From: Paenibacillus piscarius
Lineage (GTDB): Bacteria; Bacillota; Bacilli; Paenibacillales; Paenibacillaceae
NCBI RefSeq assembly: GCF_022234545.1
Contig: NZ_JAIEUI010000012.1
Location: forward strand, 124,001-188,000
Length of the DNA stretch: 64,000 nucleotides
Direction: 5' to 3'
Shown here piece by piece: positions 9,355 through 17,573 of this stretch (the first letter of the stretch is position 1; each line of letters starts with the position of its first letter). Position numbers and translations under genes: made by a program. A model generated the notes under the pieces. That model did no database searches. It worked only from the letters and a program-made list of their open reading frames with translations, and was not told the DNA's origin.

Positions 9355-9405
9355 AACACTAAAAAACAGCCTCTCTCTTTGAAGGGATAGGCTGTTTGTA
9401 GTGTT
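9355..9405. terminator. Bidirectional terminator
   Basis: The inverted repeat AAACAGCCT (9364-9372) / AGGCTGTTT (9389-9397) is nested inside AACACTA (9355-9361) / TAGTGTT (9399-9405). It lies between two convergent genes. Confidence 0.8.
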
Positions 9406-9415
9406 GTGGCAGCGA

Positions 9416-9877
9416 TCAGGCTGCCCCGGCATTCACCAGGACCACGGACAGCAGCAGCATGAAGAGGAGCAGGAAGATAGCATTGATCAGGGTTCCGAGG
9501 ATGGCGAAGACCTTGCGGCGCTGCCGGAAGGTTAAGCCGACGATGCCGGTCACAGCGCCTATAACATTGAGCGCTACCAGAATCAGCACAGTCACGCCCA
9601 GATACATGATCAACTCTGCTGATTCAGGGATCAGCTTATTATTCTCACCCAAGATCGATGCCGCCTTCGCGCCTGTATATACGAAGGCTGCCGCATAGCC
9701 GGCCAGTGTGACCATAGCGATGACGAAGGAAGCGATGCCGGGACCGGAATGCTTGTAGTCGCGCGGATTCTCTTCATATTTATACTCCGGCTCCGGGGAC
9801 ATGCCTTGAGCGGGATTTCCCCACCTGTCTACTGCTTGGCTGTCTGCATCCGGTTTGGGGGGATATTGATAGTCCAT
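9416..9877 (-). CDS. Small membrane protein, DUF4190-like
   Basis: 153 residues. The hydrophilic N-terminal ~45 residues are rich in Pro, Tyr and Glu. Then come GPGIASFVIAMVTLAGY and two further long hydrophobic segments, so about three transmembrane helices. The layout resembles DUF4190 and similar small membrane proteins that carry an N-terminal cytoplasmic tail. ATG at 9877 is chosen because AAGGAG sits 8 nt before it. An upstream GTG at 9886 overlaps that Shine-Dalgarno. Function unknown. Confidence 0.6.
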   Translation of the reverse strand: MDYQYPPKPDADSQAVDRWGNPAQGMSPEPEYKYEENPRDYKHSGPGIASFVIAMVTLAGYAAAFVYTGAKAASILGENNKLIPESAELIMYLGVTVLILVALNVIGAVTGIVGLTFRQRRKVFAILGTLINAIFLLLFMLLLSVVLVNAGAA

Positions 9878-10044
9878 GGGCTGCACTCCTTGAAATAGAA
9901 TGGGATACTACTACTTTTTCACAAGCAGGCTTCAAAAGCAAGCTCTCCGCGTAAAATGTCCCTGTGTCCCCTGAAACTGGCGGCAGGCGGCGCAGATACG
10001 TTAGAATAGGAAAAGCTGAAGACAAGAAGGAGCTGTGAAGCCAC

Positions 10045-10422
10045 ATGCAACAAAGATTGGTAGGCTGGGGGGCTGTGCTGGCGATGCTGTCCGTTGGAAT
10101 CGGGGCATTCGGCTCGCATATCCTGAAAGGTGTAATCAGTGAGGATTATCTGAAGGTGTACGAGACGGGGGTTCAGTACCATATGGCCCATGCCCTGGCT
10201 CTGGTTCTGATTGGCCTGGCCGCAGGCCAGTGGGGAGACAGTGCCCGTCTGCGCTGGGCGGGAAGACTGATCGGTGCCGGAATCCTGCTGTTCTCGGGAA
10301 GCCTGTACGTTCTCAGCACCTCAGGCATCAAAATCCTTGGAGCCATCACCCCGCTTGGAGGCGTATGCTTTATTGCGGGCTGGATCTGCTTGGCCGTGGA
10401 AGCCTTCGCGCGCAAGCGGTGA
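10045..10422 (+). CDS. DUF423 family membrane protein (YwdK-like)
   Basis: 125 residues with four hydrophobic segments. The family-defining start is visible (GWGAVLAMLSVGIGAFGSH), followed by VYETGVQYHMAHALAL and the C-terminal ITPLGGVCFIAGW. Length matches the family (~120 residues). Biochemical role unknown. Monocistronic; ends 10 bp before the stem of a strong bidirectional terminator. Confidence 0.88.
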   Translation: MQQRLVGWGAVLAMLSVGIGAFGSHILKGVISEDYLKVYETGVQYHMAHALALVLIGLAAGQWGDSARLRWAGRLIGAGILLFSGSLYVLSTSGIKILGAITPLGGVCFIAGWICLAVEAFARKR

Positions 10423-10432
10423 AGAATGTCTG

Positions 10433-10483
10433 GATATGAAGAAGCACCCGTCCGGGAGACCGGAGCGGGTGCTTCTTCATATC
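10433..10483. terminator. Strong bidirectional terminator
   Basis: An 18-bp perfect inverted repeat (10433-10450 / 10466-10483) includes GAAGAAGCACCCG and its complement, with a 15-nt loop. It overlaps the last two codon positions of the convergent minus-strand gene. Confidence 0.85.
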
Positions 10484-11009
10484 ACAGGAATTCGTCAATT
10501 TCATTAAGCTTGAAGGTGTATACCTGCTTCTCATCCACGTGGTATACGCTTAGCGAGTTCGCGTTTTCATCAAAGTTCAGAATCCGGCAAGGCATAGAGA
10601 CCTGCTTCCCGTGCCGGTTCGCTCTCAGCCGCACCAACTGGTTATTCTGGATATACTGCCTGATCTTACCGAATACATCAGCCGGAGTCTCTACCGGGGC
10701 AGGCGCTGCAGGCGTCTTCTTGGCGGCAGGCTTCTCGGCCGGCTTGTCCGCCGGCTTCCTGGGCACATTCACCGCAAGCGGAGCCGGTGCAGGAGAGTCG
10801 CTGTTCAGGGCCAGCTTGGCGGATTTCAGCAGATGGTCAATAGTTCTGCCCAGCTCCAGGCCGGAGTTGATGTTGAAATCCTTGATGTTGCCGCTGCTGT
10901 TCAACATTTCCAGCAAATATTGCAGTGCAAGCGGATTAGTTCGGGCATTAATCAGGATGTCGACATTAAATAAATAGTTGCCGTCGGTGTGTTGTAATTT
11001 CTTATCCAT
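10482..11009 (-). CDS. Hypothetical protein with Ala/Pro/Lys linker
   Basis: 175 residues. The N-terminal ~85 residues are helical (LQHTDGNYLFNVDILINART). A Pro/Ala/Lys-rich linker follows (residues ~85-115), then a C-terminal ~55-residue domain with IRQYIQNNQLVRLRANRHG and KVYTFKLNEIDEF-like beta strands. I do not recognise a named family. No signal peptide or transmembrane segment, so cytoplasmic. ATG at 11009 follows GGGGGATTA. A GTG 9 codons upstream lacks a Shine-Dalgarno. Confidence 0.6.
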   Translation of the reverse strand: MDKKLQHTDGNYLFNVDILINARTNPLALQYLLEMLNSSGNIKDFNINSGLELGRTIDHLLKSAKLALNSDSPAPAPLAVNVPRKPADKPAEKPAAKKTPAAPAPVETPADVFGKIRQYIQNNQLVRLRANRHGKQVSMPCRILNFDENANSLSVYHVDEKQVYTFKLNEIDEFL

Positions 11010-11225
11010 TAATCCCCCAGCTTTATCGTTTGGCACGATTTCTCAATTATATTTAAAGTATATAAACTATACCATTAAACATATGAAAATTATAGACCCC
11101 TGCACAGAGAAAATAAGGACTTCCGGCCCTCTAATTTATCCCTGATCTAGGACCATCGTCCACACGCGGCCCGCAGCCGGAGCATACCCTAAAATCGTGA
11201 ATGCGAAAAGAGGGAGGCGCTGCAA

Positions 11226-11528
11226 ATGGTTACATTAGAGCCAGTACAGGTGGGCGGCCATATCCTGGTCGGTGTTGAGGTGAAGCTGCCCAAAACGACG
11301 CTGCTCAGCATCAGCACTGACAAAGGGTATATCATGTGCGGGGCACTGGATATCGGACTGCTGAATGAGAGGCTGGCTGACCGTCAGATTATTGCGGCAA
11401 GGGCTGTCGGGGTGCGAACGATCGCACAACTGCTGGCCGCGCCGATGGAGTCCGTTACTATAGAGGCGGAGAAGCTGGGGATTGTGCCGGGAATGAGCGG
11501 GACCGAGGCCTTGCAGCTCATGCTGTAA
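11226..11528 (+). CDS. yunC: DUF1805 family protein, YunC-like
   Basis: 100 residues spanning the whole DUF1805/YunC family: KLPKTTLLSISTDKGYIMCGALDI near residues 20-43 and ARAVGVRTIAQLL near residue 60. It is a small single-domain protein of unknown biochemical role, found across Bacillus relatives. AGGGAGG precedes the ATG. A YunD-like phosphoesterase, whose Bacillus subtilis counterpart lies close to yunC, is also in this window (34724-36163) but 23 kb away. Confidence 0.8.
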   Translation: MVTLEPVQVGGHILVGVEVKLPKTTLLSISTDKGYIMCGALDIGLLNERLADRQIIAARAVGVRTIAQLLAAPMESVTIEAEKLGIVPGMSGTEALQLML

Positions 11529-11804
11529 GTGAAAGACAGATGAATGCCGGCCGGGGAGCCGACCAGCTCCTTGAAGCCGGCAGATTCTGTGCTGGAAAAA
11601 TACATAAGCAGCATAAGGAACACAATCTTGGCTCATCCTACAGAGGAGAGATGTGAAGCTGTGGTGCACGGCAGGCTGAAGAGGCTTGTACCTGGCACGC
11701 TTGTTTCGCTCTGCAGGCGAAAGGGTAAATGGAGAATAGACAATTGCAAGGCCGGATATGAATCACAAGCCGGCCAAATTCACGGATAAGGAAGGGATCA
11801 TCTA
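11529..11804. other. Intergenic stretch with no supported gene
   Basis: 276 bp between the DUF1805 and Dps genes. Open frames occur on both strands but lack Shine-Dalgarno sequences and family resemblance. AAGGAAGGGATC just before 11805 is the Dps ribosome site. I see no clear terminator or riboswitch. Confidence 0.5.
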
Positions 11805-12266
11805 ATGGCTAAAGCGTCAAATAAAGTGAACACTTCTTCAATCGAACAAGTACTTAACCGTCAGGTAGCGAACCTGAACGTCCTCTATGTGAAAGTGCAC
11901 AATTACCACTGGTATGTGAAGGGCGAGCAGTTCTTTGCCCTCCATGTGAAGTTCGAAGAATTGTACGATGATATTACGCTCAAAATGGACGAGGTGGCAG
12001 AGCGCCTGCTGAGCATCAAGGGCAGCCCGGCAGCGACCATGAAAGAGTATCTGGAGATTGCCACCATTCAGGAAGCTTCCGGCAAAGAGGACGCCCGCGG
12101 CATGGTGCAGGCGCTCATCGAAGACTTCGCTACCGTAGCGGAGGAGCTGACGGAAGGCATCGAGCTGGCTGAAGAGAACAGCGATCAGCCGACCGCCGAC
12201 CTGTTCATCAAGATCCGCACTGATCTTGAGAAGAATCAATGGATGCTGCGCGCGTTCCTGGGCTGA
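11805..12266 (+). CDS. dps: Dps-family ferritin-like DNA-protection protein
   Basis: 153 residues, full Dps length. The intersubunit ferroxidase-site signature is present: VHNYHWYVKGEQF (first His ligands, residues ~32-35), then FALHVKFEELYDDITLKMDEVAERLL, which supplies the acidic ligands. It oxidises and stores Fe(II) with peroxide in a dodecamer, protecting DNA in the cytoplasm. A monocistronic unit with a terminator 37 bp downstream. No Fur or PerR box was noted in the short upstream region. Confidence 0.9.
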   Translation: MAKASNKVNTSSIEQVLNRQVANLNVLYVKVHNYHWYVKGEQFFALHVKFEELYDDITLKMDEVAERLLSIKGSPAATMKEYLEIATIQEASGKEDARGMVQALIEDFATVAEELTEGIELAEENSDQPTADLFIKIRTDLEKNQWMLRAFLG

Positions 12267-12303
12267 TTGCCGGGCAGACATCCAGAACGAAGCAAATGAA
12301 GCA

Positions 12304-12332
12304 TAGCCTCCCCGCCGGGGAGGCTTTATTTA
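12304..12332 (+). terminator. Rho-independent terminator of dps
   Basis: AGCCTCCCC-GCC-GGGGAGGCT followed by TTATTTATTTT. Confidence 0.9.
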
Positions 12333-12361
12333 TTTTGAAAGTACCTGAGTCAACACCTGCG

Positions 12362-12862
12362 CTACAGCCCCACTTTGCGGGGGGATGTGGGACTATAATC
12401 AATCATCGTTTGAACAAATTTCAGGGAAGCCTGCAGCTCCGGCTCTGTGAAAGAGTTCATGCTCTCGAGAAATTTCTGTTCAAATTGCTCATGCATCCTG
12501 GCGTGGAGGTCAAAGAGCTTTCTGCCTTTAGGGGTAAGGCTGAAGTAGAATTCTTTTTTGTTGTCGTTCATCCGGTTTCGCTTGATGCAGTCATCCTGAA
12601 GCAGCTTGGTGCTGATTTTGGTAATGCTCGCCTTGGACAGCTTCATTTTGTCCGCGATTGCCGTACTGTTAATCGGCTCGTTATTACCGATACAATCGAG
12701 GACATGAATGCTGGTCAGACTGGTTGATGAGAACGTAATCCCGTGCTCCTGCAGGAGTTCTGCAATAGCACTCTCCTCTGCAGCAAAAAGCTCTTCGGAT
12801 AAATGGGATAAATGGATGAAACGGTCATACAGCAGACGCTTCAGACCTTCGGCTGGATACAT
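12362..12862 (-). CDS. MarR-family transcriptional regulator
   Basis: 166 residues. A winged-helix core begins near residue 45 (SLTSIHVLDCIGNNEPINSTAIADKMKLSKASITKIS), followed by the wing NRMNDNKKEFYFSLTPKGRKLF, typical of MarR. It binds DNA as a dimer and usually represses a neighbouring gene until a ligand is bound. It is divergent from the nitroreductase-like gene at 13045 and separated by 182 bp of AT-rich DNA with a palindrome at that gene's promoter, so local control is likely. ATG at 12862 follows AAAGGAG at a slightly long spacing. Confidence 0.87.
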   Translation of the reverse strand: MYPAEGLKRLLYDRFIHLSHLSEELFAAEESAIAELLQEHGITFSSTSLTSIHVLDCIGNNEPINSTAIADKMKLSKASITKISTKLLQDDCIKRNRMNDNKKEFYFSLTPKGRKLFDLHARMHEQFEQKFLESMNSFTEPELQASLKFVQTMIDYSPTSPRKVGL

Positions 12863-12965
12863 GGGACGGAGCCACTCCTTTTTTAATTGATATTAAGTCT
12901 ATTCTAAACAATTATTGTTCAATAGTAAACTAATATGTATTACGATTAAATATTGATATAATGGA

Positions 12966-12994
12966 TTGACATTCCTCATCATTAAAAATATAGT
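12966..12994 (+). promoter_or_regulatory. Sigma-A promoter of the nitroreductase-like gene
   Basis: TTGACA (12966-12971), a 17-bp spacer, then TATAGT (12989-12994), a near-consensus vegetative promoter located 50 bp before the start codon. Confidence 0.7.
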
Positions 12995-13005
12995 TTACTG
13001 GTAAA
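12994..13005. promoter_or_regulatory. Putative MarR operator overlapping the -10/+1 region
   Basis: TTTAC-TG-GTAAA, a palindrome that starts at the last base of the -10 and covers the expected transcription start. A related half-site (AGTAAAC, 12924-12930) lies upstream, nearer the marR start. Confidence 0.55.
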
Positions 13006-13044
13006 TTATTTTATATACCAAGCTATATTCGGGGAGGAATGTGA

Positions 13045-14091
13045 GTGAAGAATCTGTCCGGAACCATAAGAGAACGGCGGACGATCAGGAGGTACAGCGA
13101 TGCGCCGGTTGAGCAGAAGGTTATTGTATCTTTACTGAATGAAGCAGCCGCTTTGTACGAGGCTGAGGGAACACCTCACTGGCGCTGTCTGTATGCCGGC
13201 GACCCCGAATCCCGGGAGGAACTGGCTGAATGTATGATCGCGAAGATGAAGGGAAGCACTCTCGCGAGGCTCCTTCCTGCCAAAATGACCGATCTTATGA
13301 AAAAGCAAATCATAAATACACCGGCCCACCTGATCTTCATTGCTGAATCCGGTGAAACGGAGCGCCAGCAGGATATCAATTATGCCGCAGTATGCAGCAT
13401 CATGCAGAGTGTCCAGCTTTTGGGCTGGGAGCAGGGGCTCGGTATGTTGTGGTACACTGATCCAATGATGCTGGGCGAACCCTTTTATCAGAAAATCGGT
13501 TTGCGGGAAAAAGAAAGGTTTGCCGGAATTCTGGAAATCGGCTACTTCGACAGAACACCGAGGGCGCGGAAAAGAACGCCGGCTGAGCGGAGCTGGACTA
13601 TCCTTGGCGAAGAGAGCCGCTTACTTACAGATCCCGCTCTGCCTGCTCCACACAGCGTCCTGAAGCTGCTGAACGATGCAGTCTGGGCACCGAATGACGG
13701 CCTGCGGGAGCCGTGGCGGTTCATCTATGTAACCGGCGGCGAGGCTGCCCGTCAACTCAGGTCCGCAGGGAAGCACGCTCTGCTGCCGCTCCTTCTGGTT
13801 GTAGCCACAGAAGAAGCCGATCCTCATAAGCAGCAGGAGGATTATGCTGCAGTCTGCTGTCTCGTCCAGAATTTTCAGCTTCTGGCCAAATCTGAACCGT
13901 GGAAGGTACGCCGCCACATTCCGGAATGGGTGTATGAGCGGGACCAGTGTAAGGCACTTGGACTTCGTCCGCTGGAGAGGATCGTTGCGGTGCTGGAACT
14001 GGGCGGGGACAAAAACGATCCTGAATCAGGTTCTTTGCCTCCGGAAGTAAGAATAGAGCTGAATTCATTTGTAAAAACGGGACCTTTGTAA
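13045..14091 (+). CDS. Nitroreductase-like protein with two fused domains
   Basis: 348 residues, about twice a single nitroreductase. Residues 1-175 form one domain (IRERRTIRRYSDAPVEQ at the FMN-binding start; YAAVCSIMQSVQLLGWEQGLGM, the helix lining the flavin). Residues ~205-335 repeat it (LLNDAVWAPNDGLREPWRF, then YAAVCCLVQNFQLLA). The second copy lacks an N-terminal RxxR segment and has lost part of the middle, so it may be structural only. Likely NAD(P)H/FMN-dependent oxidoreduction of an unknown substrate. GTG start after GGGGAGG. Probably repressed by the divergent MarR protein. Confidence 0.75.
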   Translation: MKNLSGTIRERRTIRRYSDAPVEQKVIVSLLNEAAALYEAEGTPHWRCLYAGDPESREELAECMIAKMKGSTLARLLPAKMTDLMKKQIINTPAHLIFIAESGETERQQDINYAAVCSIMQSVQLLGWEQGLGMLWYTDPMMLGEPFYQKIGLREKERFAGILEIGYFDRTPRARKRTPAERSWTILGEESRLLTDPALPAPHSVLKLLNDAVWAPNDGLREPWRFIYVTGGEAARQLRSAGKHALLPLLLVVATEEADPHKQQEDYAAVCCLVQNFQLLAKSEPWKVRRHIPEWVYERDQCKALGLRPLERIVAVLELGGDKNDPESGSLPPEVRIELNSFVKTGPL

Positions 14092-14100
14092 TAAAATTAG

Positions 14101-14125
14101 TGAGAATCATTGATAATCATCTTGA
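14101..14125. promoter_or_regulatory. Fur-like box upstream of suf
   Basis: TGAGAATCAT followed by TGATAATCATCTTGA. The second part matches 12 of 15 positions of the Bacillus Fur core TGATAAT-N-ATTATCA. It overlaps the -35 of the suf promoter. Confidence 0.6.
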
Positions 14126-14138
14126 ATGAATTTATAAT
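14110..14138 (+). promoter_or_regulatory. Promoter of the sufCDSUB operon
   Basis: TTGATA (14110-14115), a 17-bp spacer, then TATAAT (14133-14138), about 100 bp before sufC. The -35 lies within the Fur-like box. Confidence 0.65.
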
Positions 14139-14239
14139 AATTACAATGTGATAGAAAATCTAATTGCTTGTAGCCAGGTTATCCTGTGACAATACAACTT
14201 TCTGATTTCGCAAATCGATCAATGGAGGGAATAATAATT

Positions 14240-15022
14240 ATGGCAGCAGAATTTGTCATTGAGGGACTGAAAGCGACGATTGAAGGAAAAGAAATTCTGA
14301 AGGGGATCAATCTTCAAATGAAGGGCGGCGAGATTCATGCCATCATGGGACCGAACGGTACTGGTAAAAGTACGCTGGCTTCTGCCCTGATGGGTCACCC
14401 GAAGTATGAGGTCACAGAGGGCACGGCCCTGCTCGAAGGCGAAGACCTGCTGGAGATGGCCGTGGACGAACGCGCCCGTGCCGGACTGTTCCTGGCAATG
14501 CAGTACCCGAGTGAAATCAGCGGCGTAACCAACTCTGACTTCATGCGCAGCGCGATTAACTCCCGCCGTGAAGAAGGCAGCGAGATTTCCCTGATCCGCT
14601 TCATCCGGCTGATGGAAGCCAAGATGAAGGAACTGGATATGAACCCGGAATTCCTGCACCGCTATCTGAACGAAGGCTTCTCCGGCGGTGAGAAGAAGCG
14701 TAACGAGATTCTCCAGATGATGATGCTGGACCCTAAGATTGTCATTCTCGATGAAATTGACTCCGGTCTGGATATCGATGCACTCAAAATTGTGGCCGAT
14801 GGTGTGAACTCCATGCGCAGTCCGGAACGCGGATTCCTGGTTATTACCCACTATCAGCGGTTGCTTAACTATATCAAGCCTGATTATGTCCATGTCATGA
14901 TGCAGGGACGGATTGTGAAGTCCGGCGGTCCTGAGCTGGCACAGCGTCTGGAAGCAGACGGCTATGAATGGATCAAGGAAGAACTCGGAATTGAAGACGA
15001 GACGGTAGGACAAGAAGCTTAA
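14240..15022 (+). CDS. sufC: SufC, Fe-S assembly ABC-type ATPase
   Basis: 260 residues. Walker A GPNGTGKST near residues 34-42, a signature region around NEGFSGGEKKRNEI, then Walker B KIVILDEIDSGLDIDAL and the H-loop ITHYQRLL; FSGGEKKR and DEIDSGLD are SufC hallmarks. It powers the SufBCD scaffold that builds and transfers Fe-S clusters in the cytoplasm. The start is ATG 14240, after GGAGG, where family homology begins (AAEFVIEGLKA). First gene of sufCDSUB, the arrangement typical of Bacillota. Confidence 0.96.
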   Translation: MAAEFVIEGLKATIEGKEILKGINLQMKGGEIHAIMGPNGTGKSTLASALMGHPKYEVTEGTALLEGEDLLEMAVDERARAGLFLAMQYPSEISGVTNSDFMRSAINSRREEGSEISLIRFIRLMEAKMKELDMNPEFLHRYLNEGFSGGEKKRNEILQMMMLDPKIVILDEIDSGLDIDALKIVADGVNSMRSPERGFLVITHYQRLLNYIKPDYVHVMMQGRIVKSGGPELAQRLEADGYEWIKEELGIEDETVGQEA

Positions 15023-15048
15023 GAAGCGCTGGAAGGAGGAAACCACAT

Positions 15049-16350
15049 ATGACGACGCAAACGATTCTGCCCGTGGATGCCCAGAAGCTTAGCGATCTAT
15101 CGCAGCAGGGCGGCGAGCCGGGCTGGCTGAAGGACAGCCGCCTGCACGCCCTTAAGCTTGCTGCGGATCTGCCTCTGCCGAAGGTAGAGAAGACACGGAT
15201 TGACCGCTGGAACATTAACAATTACGGTGAATACAAGACAAGCGGAGCATTCACCTCCCTCGGCGAAGCGCCTGCTTCGATTGCCGGGCTCATCAAGGAC
15301 CAGGAGGAAGGCAGCCTGATTATTCAGCGCAATTCAGGGGCTGTATATACCCGGCTTGCTCCTGGACTCGCGGAGCAGGGAGTGATTTTCACCGATCTGC
15401 AGACTGCCGTCCGTGAACATGGAGATCTGGTGCAGCGTTATCTGCATAAGGCGGTTCTGCCTGAAGAGCATTCCATCGCCGCCCTTCATGCGGCGCTGTG
15501 GAACGGCGGGGTCTTCCTCTACGTACCGAAGAACGTGGTTATCGAGACTCCGGTACAGGCCGTATTGCTTACAGATGATGCTGAGGCTGCATTTGTGCCG
15601 CATATCCTGATTGTTGCCGATGCCAACAGCTCGGTAACCTACGTTGACAACTACGTATCCGACAAGACTGAGGCCGGCCTCCATAATGGAGCCGTTGAGG
15701 TATTTGTGGGTGCAGGGGCTGCCGTGCGTTATGCCACCGTGCACCAGCTTGGGGAAGATACAACGGATATTACCTACCGCCGGGCTGTAGTCGAGAATGA
15801 CGGCAGCATTGAATGGATCATCGGCGAGATGAACTATGGCGATACAGCCAGCGACACCAAGTCTGTGCTGAAGGGCAACGGTTCAAGCTCGGATGCCAAG
15901 GTTATCGCCGTAGGCTCCGGTGCTCAGAAGCTGAGTTATACGACCCAAGCCCAGCATTTCGGACGCAACACTCCTAGTGACATGATTACCCGCGCTGTGA
16001 TGCGGGATTCAGCCACTTCGATCATCAACGGGATTACCAAGATCGAGAAGGGAGCCACCAGAGCAGACGGGCAGCAGACCGAGAAGGTCCTGATGCTGAG
16101 CCCCAAAGCCCGTGGAGACGCCAATCCGATCCTGCTGATTGATGAGGATGATGTAACTGCAGGCCATGCCGCTTCCGTAGGACAGGTCAATTATGAACAG
16201 GTCTATTACCTGATGTCCCGGGGATTGACACGGCATGAAGCAGAGACACTGATCATATACGGCTTCCTTGCGCCTGTTGTGTCGCAAATTCCACTGGAGG
16301 GACTGCGTAATCAGCTCCAATCTCTTGTGGAAAGGAAGTTAGGCCAATGA
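15049..16350 (+). CDS. sufD: SufD, Fe-S cluster scaffold subunit
   Basis: 433 residues, normal SufD length. The C-terminal beta-helix signature is clear: KGATRADGQQTEKVLMLSP, followed by DDVTAGHAASVGQV and YLMSRGLTRHEAE. It pairs with SufB in the SufBC2D complex, helping iron entry and cluster assembly. AAGGAGG precedes ATG 15049, 26 bp after sufC, and the stop overlaps the sufS start by 4 bp, consistent with coupled translation. Confidence 0.96.
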   Translation: MTTQTILPVDAQKLSDLSQQGGEPGWLKDSRLHALKLAADLPLPKVEKTRIDRWNINNYGEYKTSGAFTSLGEAPASIAGLIKDQEEGSLIIQRNSGAVYTRLAPGLAEQGVIFTDLQTAVREHGDLVQRYLHKAVLPEEHSIAALHAALWNGGVFLYVPKNVVIETPVQAVLLTDDAEAAFVPHILIVADANSSVTYVDNYVSDKTEAGLHNGAVEVFVGAGAAVRYATVHQLGEDTTDITYRRAVVENDGSIEWIIGEMNYGDTASDTKSVLKGNGSSSDAKVIAVGSGAQKLSYTTQAQHFGRNTPSDMITRAVMRDSATSIINGITKIEKGATRADGQQTEKVLMLSPKARGDANPILLIDEDDVTAGHAASVGQVNYEQVYYLMSRGLTRHEAETLIIYGFLAPVVSQIPLEGLRNQLQSLVERKLGQ

Positions 16351-17573
16351 TCAGCAGCCTGATCCGGGAGCAGTTTCCCATCTTGAACCAGAAGATTAAC
16401 AGCCATCCGCTGGTCTATCTGGACAGTGCAGCGACTTCGCAGAAGCCGCGCCAGGTTATCGAAGCGGTCAAGTCATATTATGAATGGGATAATGCCAACG
16501 TGCACCGCGGGGTTCATACCCTGGGGAGCCGGGCAACCGATGCATACGAAGGCGCCCGCGAGAAGCTGAAGAACTTCATCAATGCCCGCAGTACCAAGGA
16601 GATTATTTTCACGCGCGGTACTACAACCGCGCTTAATATTGTAGCTTCCTCCTATGGCCCTTCCGTCCTGCAGGAGGGGGATGAGATTGTGATTACCCAG
16701 ATGGAGCATCACAGCAACTTCATTCCCTGGCAGCAGCTAGCCAAGAGAACCGGGGCCACCCTGAAGTTCCTGCCGCTGCAGAAGGATGGCACAATCACAC
16801 TTGCGGATGCTGAGCAGACGATTACGGATCAGACTAAGATCGTAGCTATAGCTTATGTATCCAATGTGATGGGCGTTACCCATCCTATTAAGGAGCTTGC
16901 CGCTATTGCCCACCGCCACGGCGCAGTAATCGTTGTGGACGGGGCACAGAGCACACCGCATTTGAAGGTGGATGTGCAGGATCTGGATTGTGATTTCTAC
17001 ACCTTATCCGGTCATAAGATGCTTGCCCCAACCGGAATTGGCGCTCTATACGGCAAGAAGGCGCTGCTGGAAGCCATGGAGCCGGTTGAATTCGGCGGCG
17101 AGATGATCGATGATGTCGGGCTGTATGAATCCACGTGGAAGGAGCTGCCCTGGAAGTTCGAAGGCGGGACACCGATTATCGCCGGTGCCGTCGGCTTAGG
17201 GGCAGCGATCGATTTCCTGCAGGAGGTGGGGATGGATGAGATCCACCGCCACGAGATGCGGCTTGCTGCCTATGCGGAGCAGGCACTGTCGGAGATCAGC
17301 GACCTGACGATCTACGGTCCGCGCAACCGTCAGGTAGGCGTAGTCACCTTCAATCTCGGTGATGTCCATCCGCATGACGTAGCGACTGTACTGGATGCGG
17401 AAGGCGTAGCTGTCCGGGCCGGACATCACTGCTGCCAGCCGCTTATGCGCTGGCTTGAGGTCAGTTCCACCGCACGGGCCAGCTTCTATCTGTACAATAC
17501 AGAGCAGGATGTAGATGCGCTGGTTCAAGCCTTACTTAAGGCAAAGGAGTATTTCAGCTATGAACTTGGATGA
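16347..17573 (+). CDS. sufS: SufS, group II cysteine desulfurase
   Basis: 408 residues. The PLP lysine lies in TLSGHKMLAPTG (Lys ~224) and the persulfide-carrying cysteine in RAGHHCCQPL (Cys ~362). FTRGTTTALNIVA and MEHHSNFIPW line the PLP pocket. It takes sulfur from L-cysteine, leaving alanine, and passes the persulfide to SufU, encoded next. It overlaps sufD by 4 bp and sufU by 14 bp. Confidence 0.97.
   Translation: MISSLIREQFPILNQKINSHPLVYLDSAATSQKPRQVIEAVKSYYEWDNANVHRGVHTLGSRATDAYEGAREKLKNFINARSTKEIIFTRGTTTALNIVASSYGPSVLQEGDEIVITQMEHHSNFIPWQQLAKRTGATLKFLPLQKDGTITLADAEQTITDQTKIVAIAYVSNVMGVTHPIKELAAIAHRHGAVIVVDGAQSTPHLKVDVQDLDCDFYTLSGHKMLAPTGIGALYGKKALLEAMEPVEFGGEMIDDVGLYESTWKELPWKFEGGTPIIAGAVGLGAAIDFLQEVGMDEIHRHEMRLAAYAEQALSEISDLTIYGPRNRQVGVVTFNLGDVHPHDVATVLDAEGVAVRAGHHCCQPLMRWLEVSSTARASFYLYNTEQDVDALVQALLKAKEYFSYELG

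Noticed and set aside
11544..11789. Possible 81-codon gene between the DUF1805 and Dps genes
   Set aside because: No Shine-Dalgarno, no family match, odd composition; treated as non-coding.
14219..15046. Long open frame on the minus strand opposite sufC (275 codons)
   Set aside because: Shadow of a well-conserved sufC; no ribosome site and no family resemblance.
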